Assembly (NCBI GenBank): GCA_015179125.1
Contig: WHVA01000034.1
Coordinates: 339,844 to 403,843, forward strand
Reading direction: 5' to 3'
Length of the DNA stretch: 64,000 bases
Source of the DNA: Gautieria morchelliformis
Taxonomy: Eukaryota; Basidiomycota; Agaricomycetes; Gomphales; Gomphaceae
Shown: one piece after another, positions 34,740-46,706 of the stretch
Layout of the letters: each line of letters starts with the position of its first letter
Numbering within the stretch: the first letter of the stretch is position 1
The notes under the pieces: model-generated
The model's input: the letters and a program-made list of their open reading frames with translations, nothing else
Database searches by the model: none
Told to the model about the DNA's origin: nothing
Made by a program: the position numbers and the translations under genes

Positions 34740-35250
34740 CTGGCACCAACTGCGAATCCGCATTGTGTCGTCGCTGTCGTCTCCTCCCCGCGTGCTACTC
34801 GCTCATGCCCCGTGCCCGCCATGACCCGCATCGAGCTTCGTCTTCAGGCCATGCCAGCGCGCCTCCGCGTGTCGTTGGACCCTTGAGGAGTGTTTGAGGA
34901 CTTGGTGGGAGCGTGCGGACTGTGAAAGGGTACGTGAGGTTGTGGCGTCTGAAATGTACCGCTGAGCTTCACTCCCGAGTCTGCTTCGTTTCGTCGCCGC
35001 CGCCGCCACCCTGCGGACCGCCCACACCTGTTCCCGCCATGACTCACGTCGAGCTTCATTTCAGGACCGATCATGCCGGCAACTTGGTGGGAAGGATGTG
35101 TGGGAGCTCGTGAAGTTCTGGCGTCTGCAATGTGCCACTGCTCTCCACGCCCGAGTCTGCTTCGTTTTCATCACAGTTGTCTCCTCCCTGCCTGCTACTC
35201 CCCCCCACCCCGTGCCCGCCATGACCCGCGTCGACCTGACCCAATGATGA
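34740..35250 (+). repeat. Imperfect tandem repeat, about 178-bp period
   Basis: Three decayed units share GCGTCTGNAATGT, CCCGAGTCTGCTTCGTTT and CCCGCCATGAC(C/T)C(A/G)CRTCGA at roughly 178-bp spacing (for example 34942 and 35121). No protein function is assigned. Confidence 0.6.
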
Positions 35251-35744
35251 GTTATACCTTTTTCTGGTAAATGTTTGCTAAAATAATCTTGTAGGGCACC
35301 TTTGCTTGAGACTATACACCCATATTTCAGGTTGTCGGAGAGGAAGCTGTTTCTTTTTGTACTTTTTACCCCCAATTGTTATTAGTCGCGTTGGGAGTTT
35401 GTCCTGCGGAAGATCTTGTCAGCGAGTATGAATGAATTCAACACGGAAACATCCAAGTCGACTGCGTCATGGAATACCCTGACCATCGAAAACTACGAGG
35501 CTCAAACTTCCGTGACCAATGTCTGTCCTGTGCAGAAAAGTCTGACTCGGGGCACGAACATGATAACTGATCGCTGTGCAACATGACCCAGTCAGGCGTT
35601 AGTCCTGGTCAGGTCCATGATCGCGGAACTCATCGTCATACCACCGATAGATAGCCGGTTCTCCATGGGCTCTTATGGTGGTAGTGGCTTCTGAGGAGCC
35701 AAGTTATGGGTAACTGTACTGTTGGAGTTCAAGCGTGACCTATA

Positions 35745-35782
35745 CGCGTCTCAAACTCCGCTGGCGCGGTACTTGAGACGCG
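35745..35782. repeat. Inverted repeat CGCGTCTCAA / TTGAGACGCG
   Basis: 10-bp perfect arms (35745-35754 and 35773-35782) with an 18-nt loop. Immediately downstream a 29-bp direct repeat (35808-35836 and 35921-35949) and a 20-bp repeat with one mismatch (35893-35912 and 35949-35968) form a compact repeat cluster. Confidence 0.75.
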
Positions 35783-36137
35783 TGTCGGAGTTCACATCTT
35801 TTTCCTCAGTCTATCACAATCATCTGTGAGACTGAGGTAATGTGATCTCACCTAGTTGACTTTATTCATATGTATTGATACACCTGTACCTAGATCTAAC
35901 CAGTCGGTACAGGTATATAGAGTCTATCACAATCATCTGTGAGACTGAGATCTAACCAGCCGGTACAGATTCCAATATGTACAGTAGTGACGACACAGTT
36001 GCGACTTGCTAGCTGTTTCACAACCAGCCAAAATAGTCCGACCCAAGCCCTTTTCTGATGATTTGTGTCAAGACTCTTCATCATGCATGTCCACACCAAT
36101 GGAGTCCAACGCCACGCAATAGAGAACACCATCGCTT

Positions 36138-36287
36138 TTCACTGATCCTCCAGAACAGGTTGTGCTTTCTCCTTCATCATTGCAGAGGTCGCAAATCCAG
36201 GATTTTCTAGATTTGTATGAGGTCTCCATATCAGAACTGCAGGATGGCTTGGAGAAGGGACGGCTCACCGGCATGGTCCTTGTAAAG
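36138..36287 (+). pseudogene. Amidase-type N-terminal exon fragment
   Basis: The frame reads LQRSQIQDFLDLYEVSISEL then QDGLEKGRLTGMVLVK, followed by a plausible GT donor at 36288. DLYEASIAELQ...GLE..G..T..DLVKAY is the usual opening of fungal amidase-signature enzymes, so this looks like one exon of such a gene. The catalytic Ser-Ser-Lys region is not present downstream. A stop lies in frame upstream. Confidence 0.5.
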
Positions 36288-36479
36288 GTACCATTGTCGA
36301 TATATATAATGACTCGTTGATGTGCAAAATTCTAGCGGTGGTTTGGCAAATGCAGCCAAGAGCAGATGGAGAGAACAGAGGAGGAGTGGTCTAAGGGAAG
36401 GGCGAACTCAGGCGAACATAGAGGAGGAGTGGTGAAAGGGAAAATAGGGATAGCTGGGTAAGGTAAATAAACAGGTCAT

Positions 36480-36920
36480 GACAAGATGGTGTGTTTCAAC
36501 AAACCCCGAACCCTTGATGACCTCTGAGACCTCATTCAGAAAATCAACCAAAGGTATTGGGAACACTAGAGTGAAGTCTCTCGTGAGACCCATTCCACTC
36601 CCAAACCTGAGGCCAAGAACAATAAGTCCTCCAAGCAAAACGAAGACTCCCAGAACAATGACCAACATCAGGGTCAAAGTTCTGTCAACTCCAATGCCAA
36701 TGCTGGCCATAATAACCAAGGCAAAGGCAAGGAAAAGCTGAAAGGGAACAGCATGTCTGAGGGTCAGAAAAAACCAAACCAGATAAGCTCGGTAAGGATG
36801 ACAAACTCACACCAGTGGAATGCCAACATCACATGGATAACCAACTCTGCCTAATATGCATGCAGAGTGCCGTGCAAGAGAATGCCTGAAGGGCACATCG
36901 GCCCAGGTTGCCATGGTTTC
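36480..36920 (+). pseudogene. Retrotransposon gag tail with broken zinc knuckle
   Basis: One frame gives an Asn/Gln/Lys-rich stretch (NAGHNNQGKGKEKLKGNS). After a shift it continues DKLTPVECQHHMDNQLCLIC, and after another shift RARECLKG. This matches the common fungal gag ending KLTPxExxxRxxxxLCxxCGxxGHxxRxC, with the His part lost. At least two frameshifts are needed, so it is a relic. Confidence 0.5.
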
Positions 36921-37027
36921 CGATGTGAAGATGTCTGAGGATAAAGCCAAAATCAACTAACTGTCTTGGGGTACATCTACATGAGCTACAAATCATAGCC
37001 TTTATTTGAGTTTTAACATGGTTTTCC

Positions 37028-38263
37028 TCAGTGGAACACAAGTAGTCCCATTTCATCCAGTTGGTCCATTCGTACCCTAATTGCTTGGCTGCCCTCCACA
37101 GGATCCACAGTGCCACTCCATCGAAAAATAACTCTCTTCAATCCACTGAAAATGGGCTTGGTGATAATATCCTGTACCAGCTTTAGATCCACTGTCTCAA
37201 TTAGGTGGAGTTGGCTCCAGATCAAAACGAATGATATTTCCTCAATATAGCAGGATGTGACCTGGGAGAGCAAGACAGGAAGCCATGCATAAGTTTGTGC
37301 ATATTGTAGACTTAGTAAAAGGCTGTCGAAAGTTAGAGTGCGTAACCCTGTGTTAGATGATAAGAGGTCCATCTTTGGTTTCTCTAAAATGGCGTCAATG
37401 GGAGATGAAAGCTTCCACAAAGGGAAATTAGTACCAGGAGACTCTGAAATGGATTGATAAATGGAGAAGGTGAGGTGTTCGAGGGAATATCCAATGAGTT
37501 GGAGAAGCCTCGCCATCTGGGGAGCCTGATGGATGGGATAGGATGATTGTGTGAGTGTATGAACAGGCAGAATGTGATAGTAAGATGACAGCCAATCAAT
37601 CACGCTGAGAGATATGGGATGCAATTTTATGCACCGTAACCGTGAGTGCAAGTCAGGATACTCCTGAAACACATTCTCCCAGTGACTTTCCATGGTCACC
37701 GACTTCCAGAAGATGAACTCGAGATCCAGGCATTCTAGGAAGGGATGCGCAACTATGAGTGCTGCAAAGTCTCTGAATCCGTTGAAGGTGATGGATGAAA
37801 TGTGTAATTCTTGGAGAGTAGAGAAGTTGTGAATTAATGTAGACAGGACCTTTGGGTCATGATTTGCTAAGGTCACCCGTTTGACTTGAAGGGTCTTCAG
37901 TCTTGTCAATTTGGGAGCAATTGCGGGAATGACCGCATCCAGATAGTAGTCCAACCTTTTGTGCGCCGGATCCAGGTGTCCATTAATAGTTAGCGACCTG
38001 ACCAAGGGGGAAATGTGCGGGCTAGTTTCCAGATGCACAGCGAGTGTGTCGGCACGCTCAGCGTCGGAGAGCACAATGTCATGGAATATATGAAACCGTG
38101 CACTGGGGGCCCATGCGCGACAAGTGATACAACACGCTCGTAGAGAAGGTGAGTCATCGTGCAAGTGGTCGATGACTTGGTCGATCAATTCTCCTGGAAG
38201 TATGTATTTCGTGGATCTAAAGGAGGTGCTGTATTGTGTGTTTACATTTTTTAGACTGGACAT
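37028..38263 (-). CDS. F-box / leucine-rich fungal protein
   Basis: 411-residue single-exon ORF with no breaks. An F-box-like motif is near the N-terminus (residues about 22-65: LPGELIDQVIDHLHDDSPSL, RACCITCRAWAPSARFHIFH), the form typical of the very large agaricomycete F-box family. The remainder has irregular leucine-rich segments (LKTLQVKRVTL, LQELHISSITF, FLECLDLEFIFW, LRTLTFDSLLL). Such proteins are presumed SCF ubiquitin-ligase substrate adaptors; the target is unknown. The ATG at 38263 is the first in frame; a downstream Met is not needed to retain the F-box. It is the clearest intact host-type gene in the window. Confidence 0.82.
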   Translation of the reverse strand: MSSLKNVNTQYSTSFRSTKYILPGELIDQVIDHLHDDSPSLRACCITCRAWAPSARFHIFHDIVLSDAERADTLAVHLETSPHISPLVRSLTINGHLDPAHKRLDYYLDAVIPAIAPKLTRLKTLQVKRVTLANHDPKVLSTLIHNFSTLQELHISSITFNGFRDFAALIVAHPFLECLDLEFIFWKSVTMESHWENVFQEYPDLHSRLRCIKLHPISLSVIDWLSSYYHILPVHTLTQSSYPIHQAPQMARLLQLIGYSLEHLTFSIYQSISESPGTNFPLWKLSSPIDAILEKPKMDLLSSNTGLRTLTFDSLLLSLQYAQTYAWLPVLLSQVTSCYIEEISFVLIWSQLHLIETVDLKLVQDIITKPIFSGLKRVIFRWSGTVDPVEGSQAIRVRMDQLDEMGLLVFH

Positions 38264-38269
38264 TGTTAC

Positions 38270-39300
38270 AACTTACGATGTTGACATTGGGCAAGAGTCG
38301 CGATGCTGTGGCGATAGCTAGGAGGTTGCACCAGATCAGGGGATATTAGGATCCAAATTCAGGGGCGCTACTCCGATTGAGCTGCGGCTCAATGTACTAA
38401 TGGACAAATGTTGCGCCAAATAGGGATATGCGTAGCACGTACTCAGTGATAAGGACCACTGAACCCTGCTGAAAGTGCCTGGCGGCACTCAGACTACTAG
38501 TATGGCACTACAACCCAGAGCGGCTGGTGGCCATTGAGGCCAGTGGAAATCGATTCAAATTAGGGCTGCACGTAGCTGTAAATACCGATAATGAAATCCA
38601 AAGTCAGGGTCAAATCTGTAGGTATCGGTGACGCGTTCAGTTACAAAAATTCGTTGCTTCCGGTTCAGGTCCGTCACCAGCCGAGTCCGGTATGTCTGCT
38701 TGACAGCTTCGCTTGAATTTTCCTGGACGCACTCTCGTTGTCATTCCATTTCACGTGTCTGCGCGCACACTCATATCTGCATTCTGCCATTGTCACCCGA
38801 GTTCCCATTTCTGCGAGTGCACTGGTATCTGCGCAGTCAATGCTCGATTTCGGTTTCTGCGATTTTCTACGACTTTTCTGCATACGGTGCGAGTCTCTGT
38901 TTCCACGGACGCAGTCATAACCTGAGGCCGATATGTTATTCTTCTACGCACAGACACGCGATGTGTGGCCAGCCCTCGTTTTTCTGGCACAATTACGGTC
39001 TTGGATGCGTTGCGGAGTGGACCATTAGCTGGTATGTCTCTATGTGTTATACTCTCACACATGATTTGGGTAGACAACCGAGCCTGATCAGGGTTCCCTT
39101 CTACCACGTGTTCAAAACTGGCCCTCCTCTAAACCCGCGGCGCGTTCTACTTCTACTCGGTACATCTCCACCCGCTTATGGCCAAGGATGAAGTGGAGAT
39201 TGATGCTGCGCAGGAAAGAATCAGACAAATTTGGAAGTGCATGATGATGCGTGTGAGAGGTCTCTGGGAGAACGTTGCGAGTGGCCAGGCGTCGTGAAGC
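38270..39300. other. Gene-free region upstream of the F-box gene
   Basis: No supported gene. ORFs on both strands around 38628-39191 overlap each other and lack motifs. Presumably includes the F-box promoter. Confidence 0.4.
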
Positions 39301-39301
39301 C

Positions 39302-39496
39302 ATGGCAGGTGGTGCGGGGGTGAGATATCAACCGCAAGCGCCTGAGCCCGCGGGACCTACACAGCTTGCCTATACACTCTGGCAGACCTACGGGCCCGAC
39401 CTCACTGCCCTCCTCTATGCCCCGTCTAAACCTCCATCACCACCCTCATCGCCCATCCCATCTACATTCGCAGTCCCTCCCATCGACCTCTTCTAA
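39302..39496 (+). CDS. Hypothetical Pro-rich ORF
   Basis: 64 residues from MAGGAGVRYQPQAPEPAG, Pro/Ser-rich at the end (PSPPSSPIPSTFAVPP). It may be the first exon of a longer gene, since open frames continue to about 40030. No family recognised; may be chance. Confidence 0.25.
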   Translation: MAGGAGVRYQPQAPEPAGPTQLAYTLWQTYGPDLTALLYAPSKPPSPPSSPIPSTFAVPPIDLF

Positions 39497-40981
39497 CCAC
39501 GGGAGCCATCCTCCCTATCCATATGCACAGCCCCCGTCACAACCCCAGCCGCACGATTCGCGTGCGCGGGGAACCACTCCTGCCAGTGACATGCACCCAG
39601 GTGCGGTGCTCCTCGCACAGCGGCGCGCTCGAGGCAGAGCTCTCTCCGCTCCCGCCCACGAATCCACATGGCGAAGCGCCTGTATTCCCGATCCCGCAGC
39701 CCCGTTCCCCACGACACAGTCCGCCAGGTCACGCGCGGCCTCATCAACATATCTCCTGGCGCCAGGTGACGAGCGCCGACGGTATGAAGAAATTCGAGGG
39801 AAGAGATTGGAAGTGTGGATGAAGGCGAGGGTGCTGGGGACGATAGAGGTGGGGCGAGGGCGAGCAGTGGATCGTGGTAGAGCTAGTGGTGGGGTGAAGG
39901 ATCACCGGGGGCAATGGACGAGTAAAGACAGAATGAATGGTGCTATCTTGAGTATCTGCAAGTCTTACATGAACGCACTGCGACAAAGCTCACTGATGTG
40001 CGTTAAGATGTCACATCTCAAGTGGGTTACCTAGCAGGGGAACACGAGGAACGAGATGGTATGAGAGATCGAGCTCAATCCCCAGAGTGTGCAAATGCCG
40101 GTAATTCTATAGCGGTCTTGGAGCGGTATCAGCTCCTGTCAACTTGAACGTTGGGGGATATGGCGACACGAGACCATTTTTTTCTCCTTTTGATGACATG
40201 TCCTGTACGGCGTGGGAAGAGGCTGTATGAAGATACCATCGTATTTCAACATGGAGCACAATAACCGCGATATTGTGCACTCGGCGTATCGGCTGTGACA
40301 GCGATGTAGTAGATCTTGCTACCGGTGACCCGGGAAAGCCCAGGAAGTTACTGAGGTGATCTGCGACGTGTTTGTAGTTTTGTTTAGTATGATATTATTA
40401 GAATGGTGACAGTGCAAGCTAGGGAGAATAAACGGTATTGGACGTCTGGCGTGTTTATACAGTCATTCGATAATTCAGGTTGGAAAAATTTGTAGCACCG
40501 GTAACAAGCTAACCTGGTTGGATCCAGAGTCAAACATAAACAACCTTATCCAGATATACAACGAATTTCATAAACACTTATCGACCGCATACTGATACTT
40601 CTGAGCGAAGAGAGAGGAACCCACCAAACAAAGACAAACATGCTCACTGGCGCCCGACCCTGACGTCGTCGTTGCATGGTACACACATGTCGTCCCGTCC
40701 TTTCTGCCCACACCGTCCACACCCTCATCTTTCACGAGGTGTAGATAAGGCCAGCAAGAGGGACGAGCCCAGTATACGGTACTTCCCTTTGCATAAAACC
40801 TGGCCCTCCATCTCGGACCCTGGAGACACACCCCCACCCAGCCGATGGTACGTCCCATTTCCCTGTCCGTCGTGTCTCTTACCCGGAACCACTCGCTGCA
40901 CCCTACACTCCAACCTCCCGCCCCCTCACGTCCCACACCGCTCTCCCCCCGCGCTGCCCACCCACCGGGTACGGTCTCATG

Positions 40982-41745
40982 AAGCTCTTCCCGATCTGTC
41001 CCAGAGAGACGGCTCCTTGCCGCGCGACACGCACTGCCACCGCCATGCAGGGGCCTTCGTCGCGGAGGGCGCGCGCTGCCCGTGCGAGACGTTCCCGGGA
41101 CGAGCTCGAGAAGAATCAGCAGCCGGAGCCCGTGCATGGCCACGGCGCGTGGGGCGGCGTGGTTCAGCGTGCAGGAGCGCGCGTTCTTCGGGAGCGGGAG
41201 CGGGGCCGGGGCCGGGCGCGCGACGACGCCGACCCCCCAGACGGCGGCGGGAGTTCTTCAAGACGGCGCCCGCGAGGGAGTTCAGCAGCGCGGCCGAGCG
41301 CGACTTTCATGTCGGCGGGGAGTGCGTGCGCGCGATTTCCGTGGCGGGGCACTGGGACGTGCACCCCGCGAAGCGGCGCAGGGGCTGCGGCTGGAGAGCG
41401 CAGGTCACGTCGATGCGCCGCAGGCGACGCTGCGCCTCTCCCTTGGGGGCCGCGTGCGCGACGCACATGAGCATGTGCACGCTGGCGCACCGCACATCCC
41501 CGCACCGTCGCACACACACGCCGCCGCCACCAACAACAGCCGCACCCGCAGCGCCGCACACGCCCCCCACCGCTAACTCTGCACCCGCAAGCCCTCCTTA
41601 CCCGCGCCTGCCACCGCCACCGCCACAGCACCCTTACCCTTACCCATATGTACCCCCCCACGCACGCACACATGCTCCCCCCTCAAACGCTCGCCGCCGC
41701 ATTCCTCGTGCCGGCATGCACACCGTGACCCGCCGCAGCACCTGA
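40982..41745 (+). pseudogene. GC-rich ORF region of arm A
   Basis: Very GC-rich, with long overlapping ORFs in several frames on both strands, as expected from composition. Comparison with arm B (57060-57720) shows conserved stretches (LEKN.QP, W F.VQER.FF, AREFSSAAERDF) but in shifting frames, so a once-real coding segment is likely. It ends in a Pro/Thr/Ala-rich low-complexity region. No family recognised. Confidence 0.35.
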
Positions 41746-42330
<585 letters not shown>

Positions 42331-42354
42331 CAGCTTGAGCTCACGCCGGCCATT

Positions 42355-42750
42355 ATCTAGTACACTGCTTTCGTTGCTCTCGTTGCCATCCTCCCCGCTG
42401 CTTTTGCCAAGGCGGTCGATAGCCCTGTATGTTGTGTTTCTATTCAAGCTGGAAAGGATAACTAATTGCTGTGTATTAATAGCTTGGCAAGAGCGTGTCC
42501 AATAGCCCTGTATGTTGTTTTGCTATTCAAGCTGAAAAGTATAACTAATTACTGTGTATTAATGCTTGGAAAGAGCGTGTGTGCCGCCACTGCCTGCCCC
42601 TGCCACGGAGCTCCAAACGCTGCTTTCTGCGGTGACGGGTTGTCCAATTGCTTCCATGGACACCTCTACCAGTGCGCCAATGACGGCAAAACCTCTTGCG
42701 ACCTCTGGGGGAAGGGGGACTCTTTCACGCAAGCTGCAGGGCTAAATTGA
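42355..42750 (+). pseudogene. Small secreted Cys-rich protein relic, arm A
   Basis: A signal-peptide-like exon (YTAFVALVAILPAAFAKAVD) lies at about 42362-42425. After an intron the mature part GKSVCAATACPCHGAP...FCGDGLSNC...YQC...SC ends at 42750 (...TQAAGLN). It has seven Cys, against eight in arm B. The position expected for the start reads ATC TAG in place of ATG and a sense codon, and no other ATG opens the frame. A roughly 75-bp stretch spanning the intron and the next exon start is tandemly duplicated (42424-42580), and the second acceptor has lost AG. Such proteins are typical effector-like small secreted proteins of unknown function. Confidence 0.6.
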
Positions 42751-43332
42751 AGCGTTCAGACCACGCCTTAGCTACACAGGAAATGATCTGTCGTTGATTT
42801 AGAATGGTTGTACTAGTATTTGACCTCATGGGTTGTACAACACCCATAAGTCATGTACTGTACTTGTGTCAATGTTGTTCCTTTGACCGTCTCTGATGCA
42901 TTCGAAATATCTGTTCAATTCAAGTCCCCATGGTCGTTCGTTGCCAGCCACGTGCCGACATGATGGACATGGAGATGGCGTGAACAACATCGTATGCAAA
43001 CATGTTGCTCGCGAATTTCCCGTTCCTACTCTTAGACTTTGATCACCTATGCAAGCTTCCCGTCTCGCATGATCGGCCCTGGGGGACTCCCCGCGAGTAC
43101 GCACCTTAAAAACGGCACCAGCCTTGTCAGCCACAGGGTGACGGTATGGGGTAGTGATGGCGGGTATTGGGAAGGAGGACTAGATGGAGTTGTTTAGGCA
43201 GACCTTACGTGGGGGACGAGAATGGAATGGCACTGGTAAGTCGATCACATCGGCGGAGATGCTTAGCGCCCGCGGACGATCTTGTGCTAACTATATTTAG
43301 ACTCCCGTGGCTGTGTCGCGACGACCAGAGTG

Positions 43333-43402
43333 CGAGCGATCGATCACGTCGATCATGTCGATCGGGGAAGACGAAAATCGCCATTTATAGCATGATGTAC
43401 AA
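43333..43402 (+). promoter_or_regulatory. Recurrent GATCACGTCGATC / CGCCATTTATA module
   Basis: Iterated GATCGATCACGTCGATCATG followed by CGCCATTTATAG and ATGATGTAC. The same module occurs at 32203-32270, 43672-43733 and 50280-50347 (plus) and about 55323-55405 (minus). Its conservation among otherwise diverged copies suggests a functional or transposition-related site. Confidence 0.5.
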
Positions 43403-43830
43403 TCAGAATGCGGGGTCTGACGCCACATGGCAACTTGGAATCTTCGGCTCACTGGCAGGGTATGCACTCACAAATTGGACAATCCGACCAGGCTTTGTAT
43501 ACCATTATCACCGTCCGTGTCGTTGTCCAAGTTATATACGCCTGTGAGGAATCAATGAAATTTGAGAGCGAGCGAAGGCAGACTATATGGGCTACTGAAT
43601 GGCGGGTGCACGTGGCGATGTCGCCTTCGTGATGCTCCTGACAGCTTCTGCGATCAGAGTGATGCGTGATGGATCATGCCGATCACGTCAATCGCCTAAG
43701 TTCGCCATTTATAGAATCGAGTGATGTCACATACATTACTAAGAATGCACGTGATATGATTCACAGGTCACGATGAAAGTTTGGAGTATCACCGGGATAA
43801 GTCCTCACTAACGGTATAACGTGGCAGATG

Positions 43831-44220
43831 GTTTCTTCGTCTTGCTGGATATATCAAATATCCCACGCAACGGAGTTGTTCACTATCCAATCCTTTCTTG
43901 ACCGTCTCCTCATACTCGAACGTACACTAGCTCTCAGACCGTGCTTTCCTGTTAAGATTCATGGTGTGGGCCAGTCAGGATGTCACGGCAACAAGTTCGG
44001 GCGATTCGTAAGTTCTCACACAATACCTGGACATCTGGAGTGTAGAACTCGTTTTGGAGTAGCTTGTAATTATGGCGTGGGTACACCTGAATCAGGGGCA
44101 CTGTCTGGTGTGTTTGAAACCGTTGTAAATAGCGCCTCGAGCATCGAATTCTCACTACCAGCTGACTGTCACCTTGTTCCCATCACCTTATATATAAGGC
44201 GCCAACAATAGCCGAGCCAC
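43831..44220 (+). repeat. Dispersed repeat, partner at 28425-28700
   Basis: Same sequence as the right flank of the chromovirus, here without any LTR next to it. Short open frames (for example from MVSSSCWIYQI) are interrupted in the partner copy. Confidence 0.6.
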
Positions 44221-44254
44221 GCCAGAATGAAGGCTGTTACAGCCCACCGTGCCG

Positions 44255-44620
44255 GGGTACAGTCATATAGTTACCTACCGTGATGGTAGGGCCTCCATCG
44301 TAGTTTGGCAGTGTTCTGATGTCTGATCCATGACACACCGAAACATGAAGCTGGCAATCGAGCCAAGGCATCAAGAAGCCTTCACCTCTCGATGTCTAGA
44401 GGTACTTCGTCTTGAGGATGGGGAACACCGTTTCCAGATCCCATGACAAGCTAACAACCCAGTCGTGCCTCGTGGCTCGAGTTAGCATGGACTCCTGGAT
44501 TCTAGGTATTGTAGTGCAGCCTTTTATTCAGGGTCTGATGTGATTGAAACGCAGAGTCCCCAACAGATCATCATACCTAACCGCCTTTCCGCAGATACAC
44601 TCGATAGCAGTGTTCTTGAT
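44255..44620 (+). repeat. Direct repeat, partner at 53612-54150
   Basis: Shared landmarks are ACAGCCCACCGTG, GATGTCTGATC, GGCAATCGAGCCAAG.CATC, TAACAAC.CAGT.GTGC and GCATGGACTCCTG. Non-coding as far as I can see. Confidence 0.6.
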
Positions 44621-44929
44621 CATCACTAACGTATGGATTTTAGACTGTGATCACGGTGCGTGGAGTGAGTTGTGAGCCTGCCGTCCTGTTCTCTGACTAT
44701 CGGCAGTGTTATATTTCATGGAAACACGCGCGAAGATCAACACGTTGTCAATGAGGGTAACTACTCGTCGCGGTGGCATTAACCCGGTCCCAGTTCCCCC
44801 CCCCTCTGCCATCATATGCTATAAGGTTCTCTCGGCGGACAGTTCATCTTTAACATCCAGATATCTAACCTGATCAGTTTCTGGTATAGGATCACCATAT
44901 AGCATCTCAACAGAGCGTGGATATTCAGG

Positions 44930-46706
44930 CTATGTCAGATAAGTGAGTAGGTTGGGCCGTTCAGTGGGGTAGAATCTGACAATCTACAAGTCTGGCTATT
45001 ACCTATGTGAACACTGCTACCCTCGGTGTGTAAGGAGCATCATGGACTGTTAACTTATCCCTGATCCAAGTAGCACTGCTTGCCTATGATACTCTCTTGA
45101 CCCTCCCGTCCGAGATTACCTATATCTGGCGCAGAAGAGTCAGATTAGGAACTGTCCTTTACTTGCTTGCTCGCTACCCTGCATTCCTTAACTTTATTAT
45201 TGGGGTATATGTGGATATAGCAAATATCTCACTCCAGGTTAGTGGGTTTATTCGTGAACGCAGGTTGCTCACATACGTATCCAGTATGATATTTATGTTC
45301 TTTCATACATCATCTGATGCCAAAACAGTGTATGCAACCCATTGGTTCATCTTGCAGAATGTTTAGCCATTATGATTCTTCCAGGCATAGAAGGTAACTA
45401 TATACCGATCAAAGTCCTCAGTCATAAACTTACATGCCCTCCCTTGCAGGACTCTTATCGGTGCGAGTATATGCCATGTCCCAGCACAATCAAGGGATGC
45501 CGTGGGTGCTTGGAGCCCTCGGTCTTCTGTATATGGGCAGTTTGGGTATGGGAGTGGTACACACACTTCCCTTTTCAAGTTCAAGTCTCCCATTAATTTA
45601 TCCTCACACACAATATGGTATTACAGTTTATCGTTACCAAAGACACATGCAACGTCACAGGTCCGGATCTCGCCGCTCTGGTTTTGTGAGTTACAGCAGC
45701 ATTTGTATTGAAGCATGTCCATATATCACTTTGTCAGGGGTGAGAAATTCTCATGTTCAGTGCGGTTTGACAGACCATTTATTCCAAGCAGCAACAATAC
45801 ATGACGTGTTCCTTATACTTTTTGACACATTGGTTGTTGTTGTGACACTATACAATACCCTCGGGGTCGTGAGGTGCTCAAGAGAGTTTCCAATGCTCCC
45901 TCAAAAGTCATTGACCCAAAACTTGGCTGAACAAATTTGGTTAATTCATCCTTACACTTTGAAATTACTCATTGCTAGTCAAGGTCTCATAAGATACGGG
46001 TGTGTACCTTTTTGACTGCCACCATTGAATCTTCCATCAGATCTAATACCGACTCAGATTTGTATTGACCATAACACTAGCCCGTGTCATTACTTCAAAG
46101 GTACTGTATGATGTCCAATTACATGAGACACACCTAAAATTCAGTATAACAGGTGTTAATAGTGAGTCCATTGCATGCATACACTTGGTCAATTTTACAT
46201 GCAGTCAATAGCCCGACATTTCAGAGATCCTTTCATCTGTGCAGGACAGGTCAGATACAAGGAGCCTGGTAAGACATATGGCTAATGCTACATGTAGTCT
46301 ATCCACCATCATCATTTGTCGCTGTCATCTTGCCCTTCAAGAGAGGGTTGCTCACCCTAATGGCTCCACCCATTCCGCACACCATCCCGTAACAAGCTTT
46401 CGTGCAGTTGCACGGCAGATTCACAATTCGCTCATGGAGGAATTCGACGATCCGAGCATCGAGGAGATTGGAACATCAGAAGCAAATGGACCCCACAGGG
46501 AGGATGACCCCTCGTCTAACGCAGTGCTGGGAATCAAGCTTGAGGAAATCCCTCAGGGCAGGGGACCTGCAAGCACTATAGACGGTGATGTATGTGCTGA
46601 ACTTACCTGTGGTGAGTTTGTTGTGGTGGTTCATGCCTTCTTGAGACTCAAAACAATAACCAATGTAGTGGTGGCATCTGCGGGTGAGGTATCACTAGAG
46701 GCATGA
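44930..46706 (+). pseudogene. DUF6533-type membrane protein, gene 2, probably decayed
   Basis: Paralogue of the gene at 17799-19590 with the same exon plan. First exon QQSVDIQAMSD ends near 44950. Exon 2 (TCTGGCTATTACC...) is near 44990-45024. Exon 3, 45074-45237, reads LLAYDTLLTLPSEITYIWRR, then LYLLARYPAFLNF and VYVDIANISLQ. Next is the exon from about 45450 (LLSVRVYAMSQHNQGMPWVL). A segment near 45790-45930 has HDVFLILFDTLVVVVT, and the last exon (about 46290-46706) has CRCHLALQER and an acidic tail. I cannot find an ATG in frame for exon 1: the position matching the gene 1 start reads ATA. The upstream boundary is therefore unsure and I treat it as a likely pseudogene. Splice signals elsewhere look usable. 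Confidence 0.6.

Noticed and set aside
38628-39191. 187-residue plus-strand ORF
   Set aside because: Cys/Ser/His-rich with no domain, overlapping equally long ORFs on both strands; no promoter or splice support.
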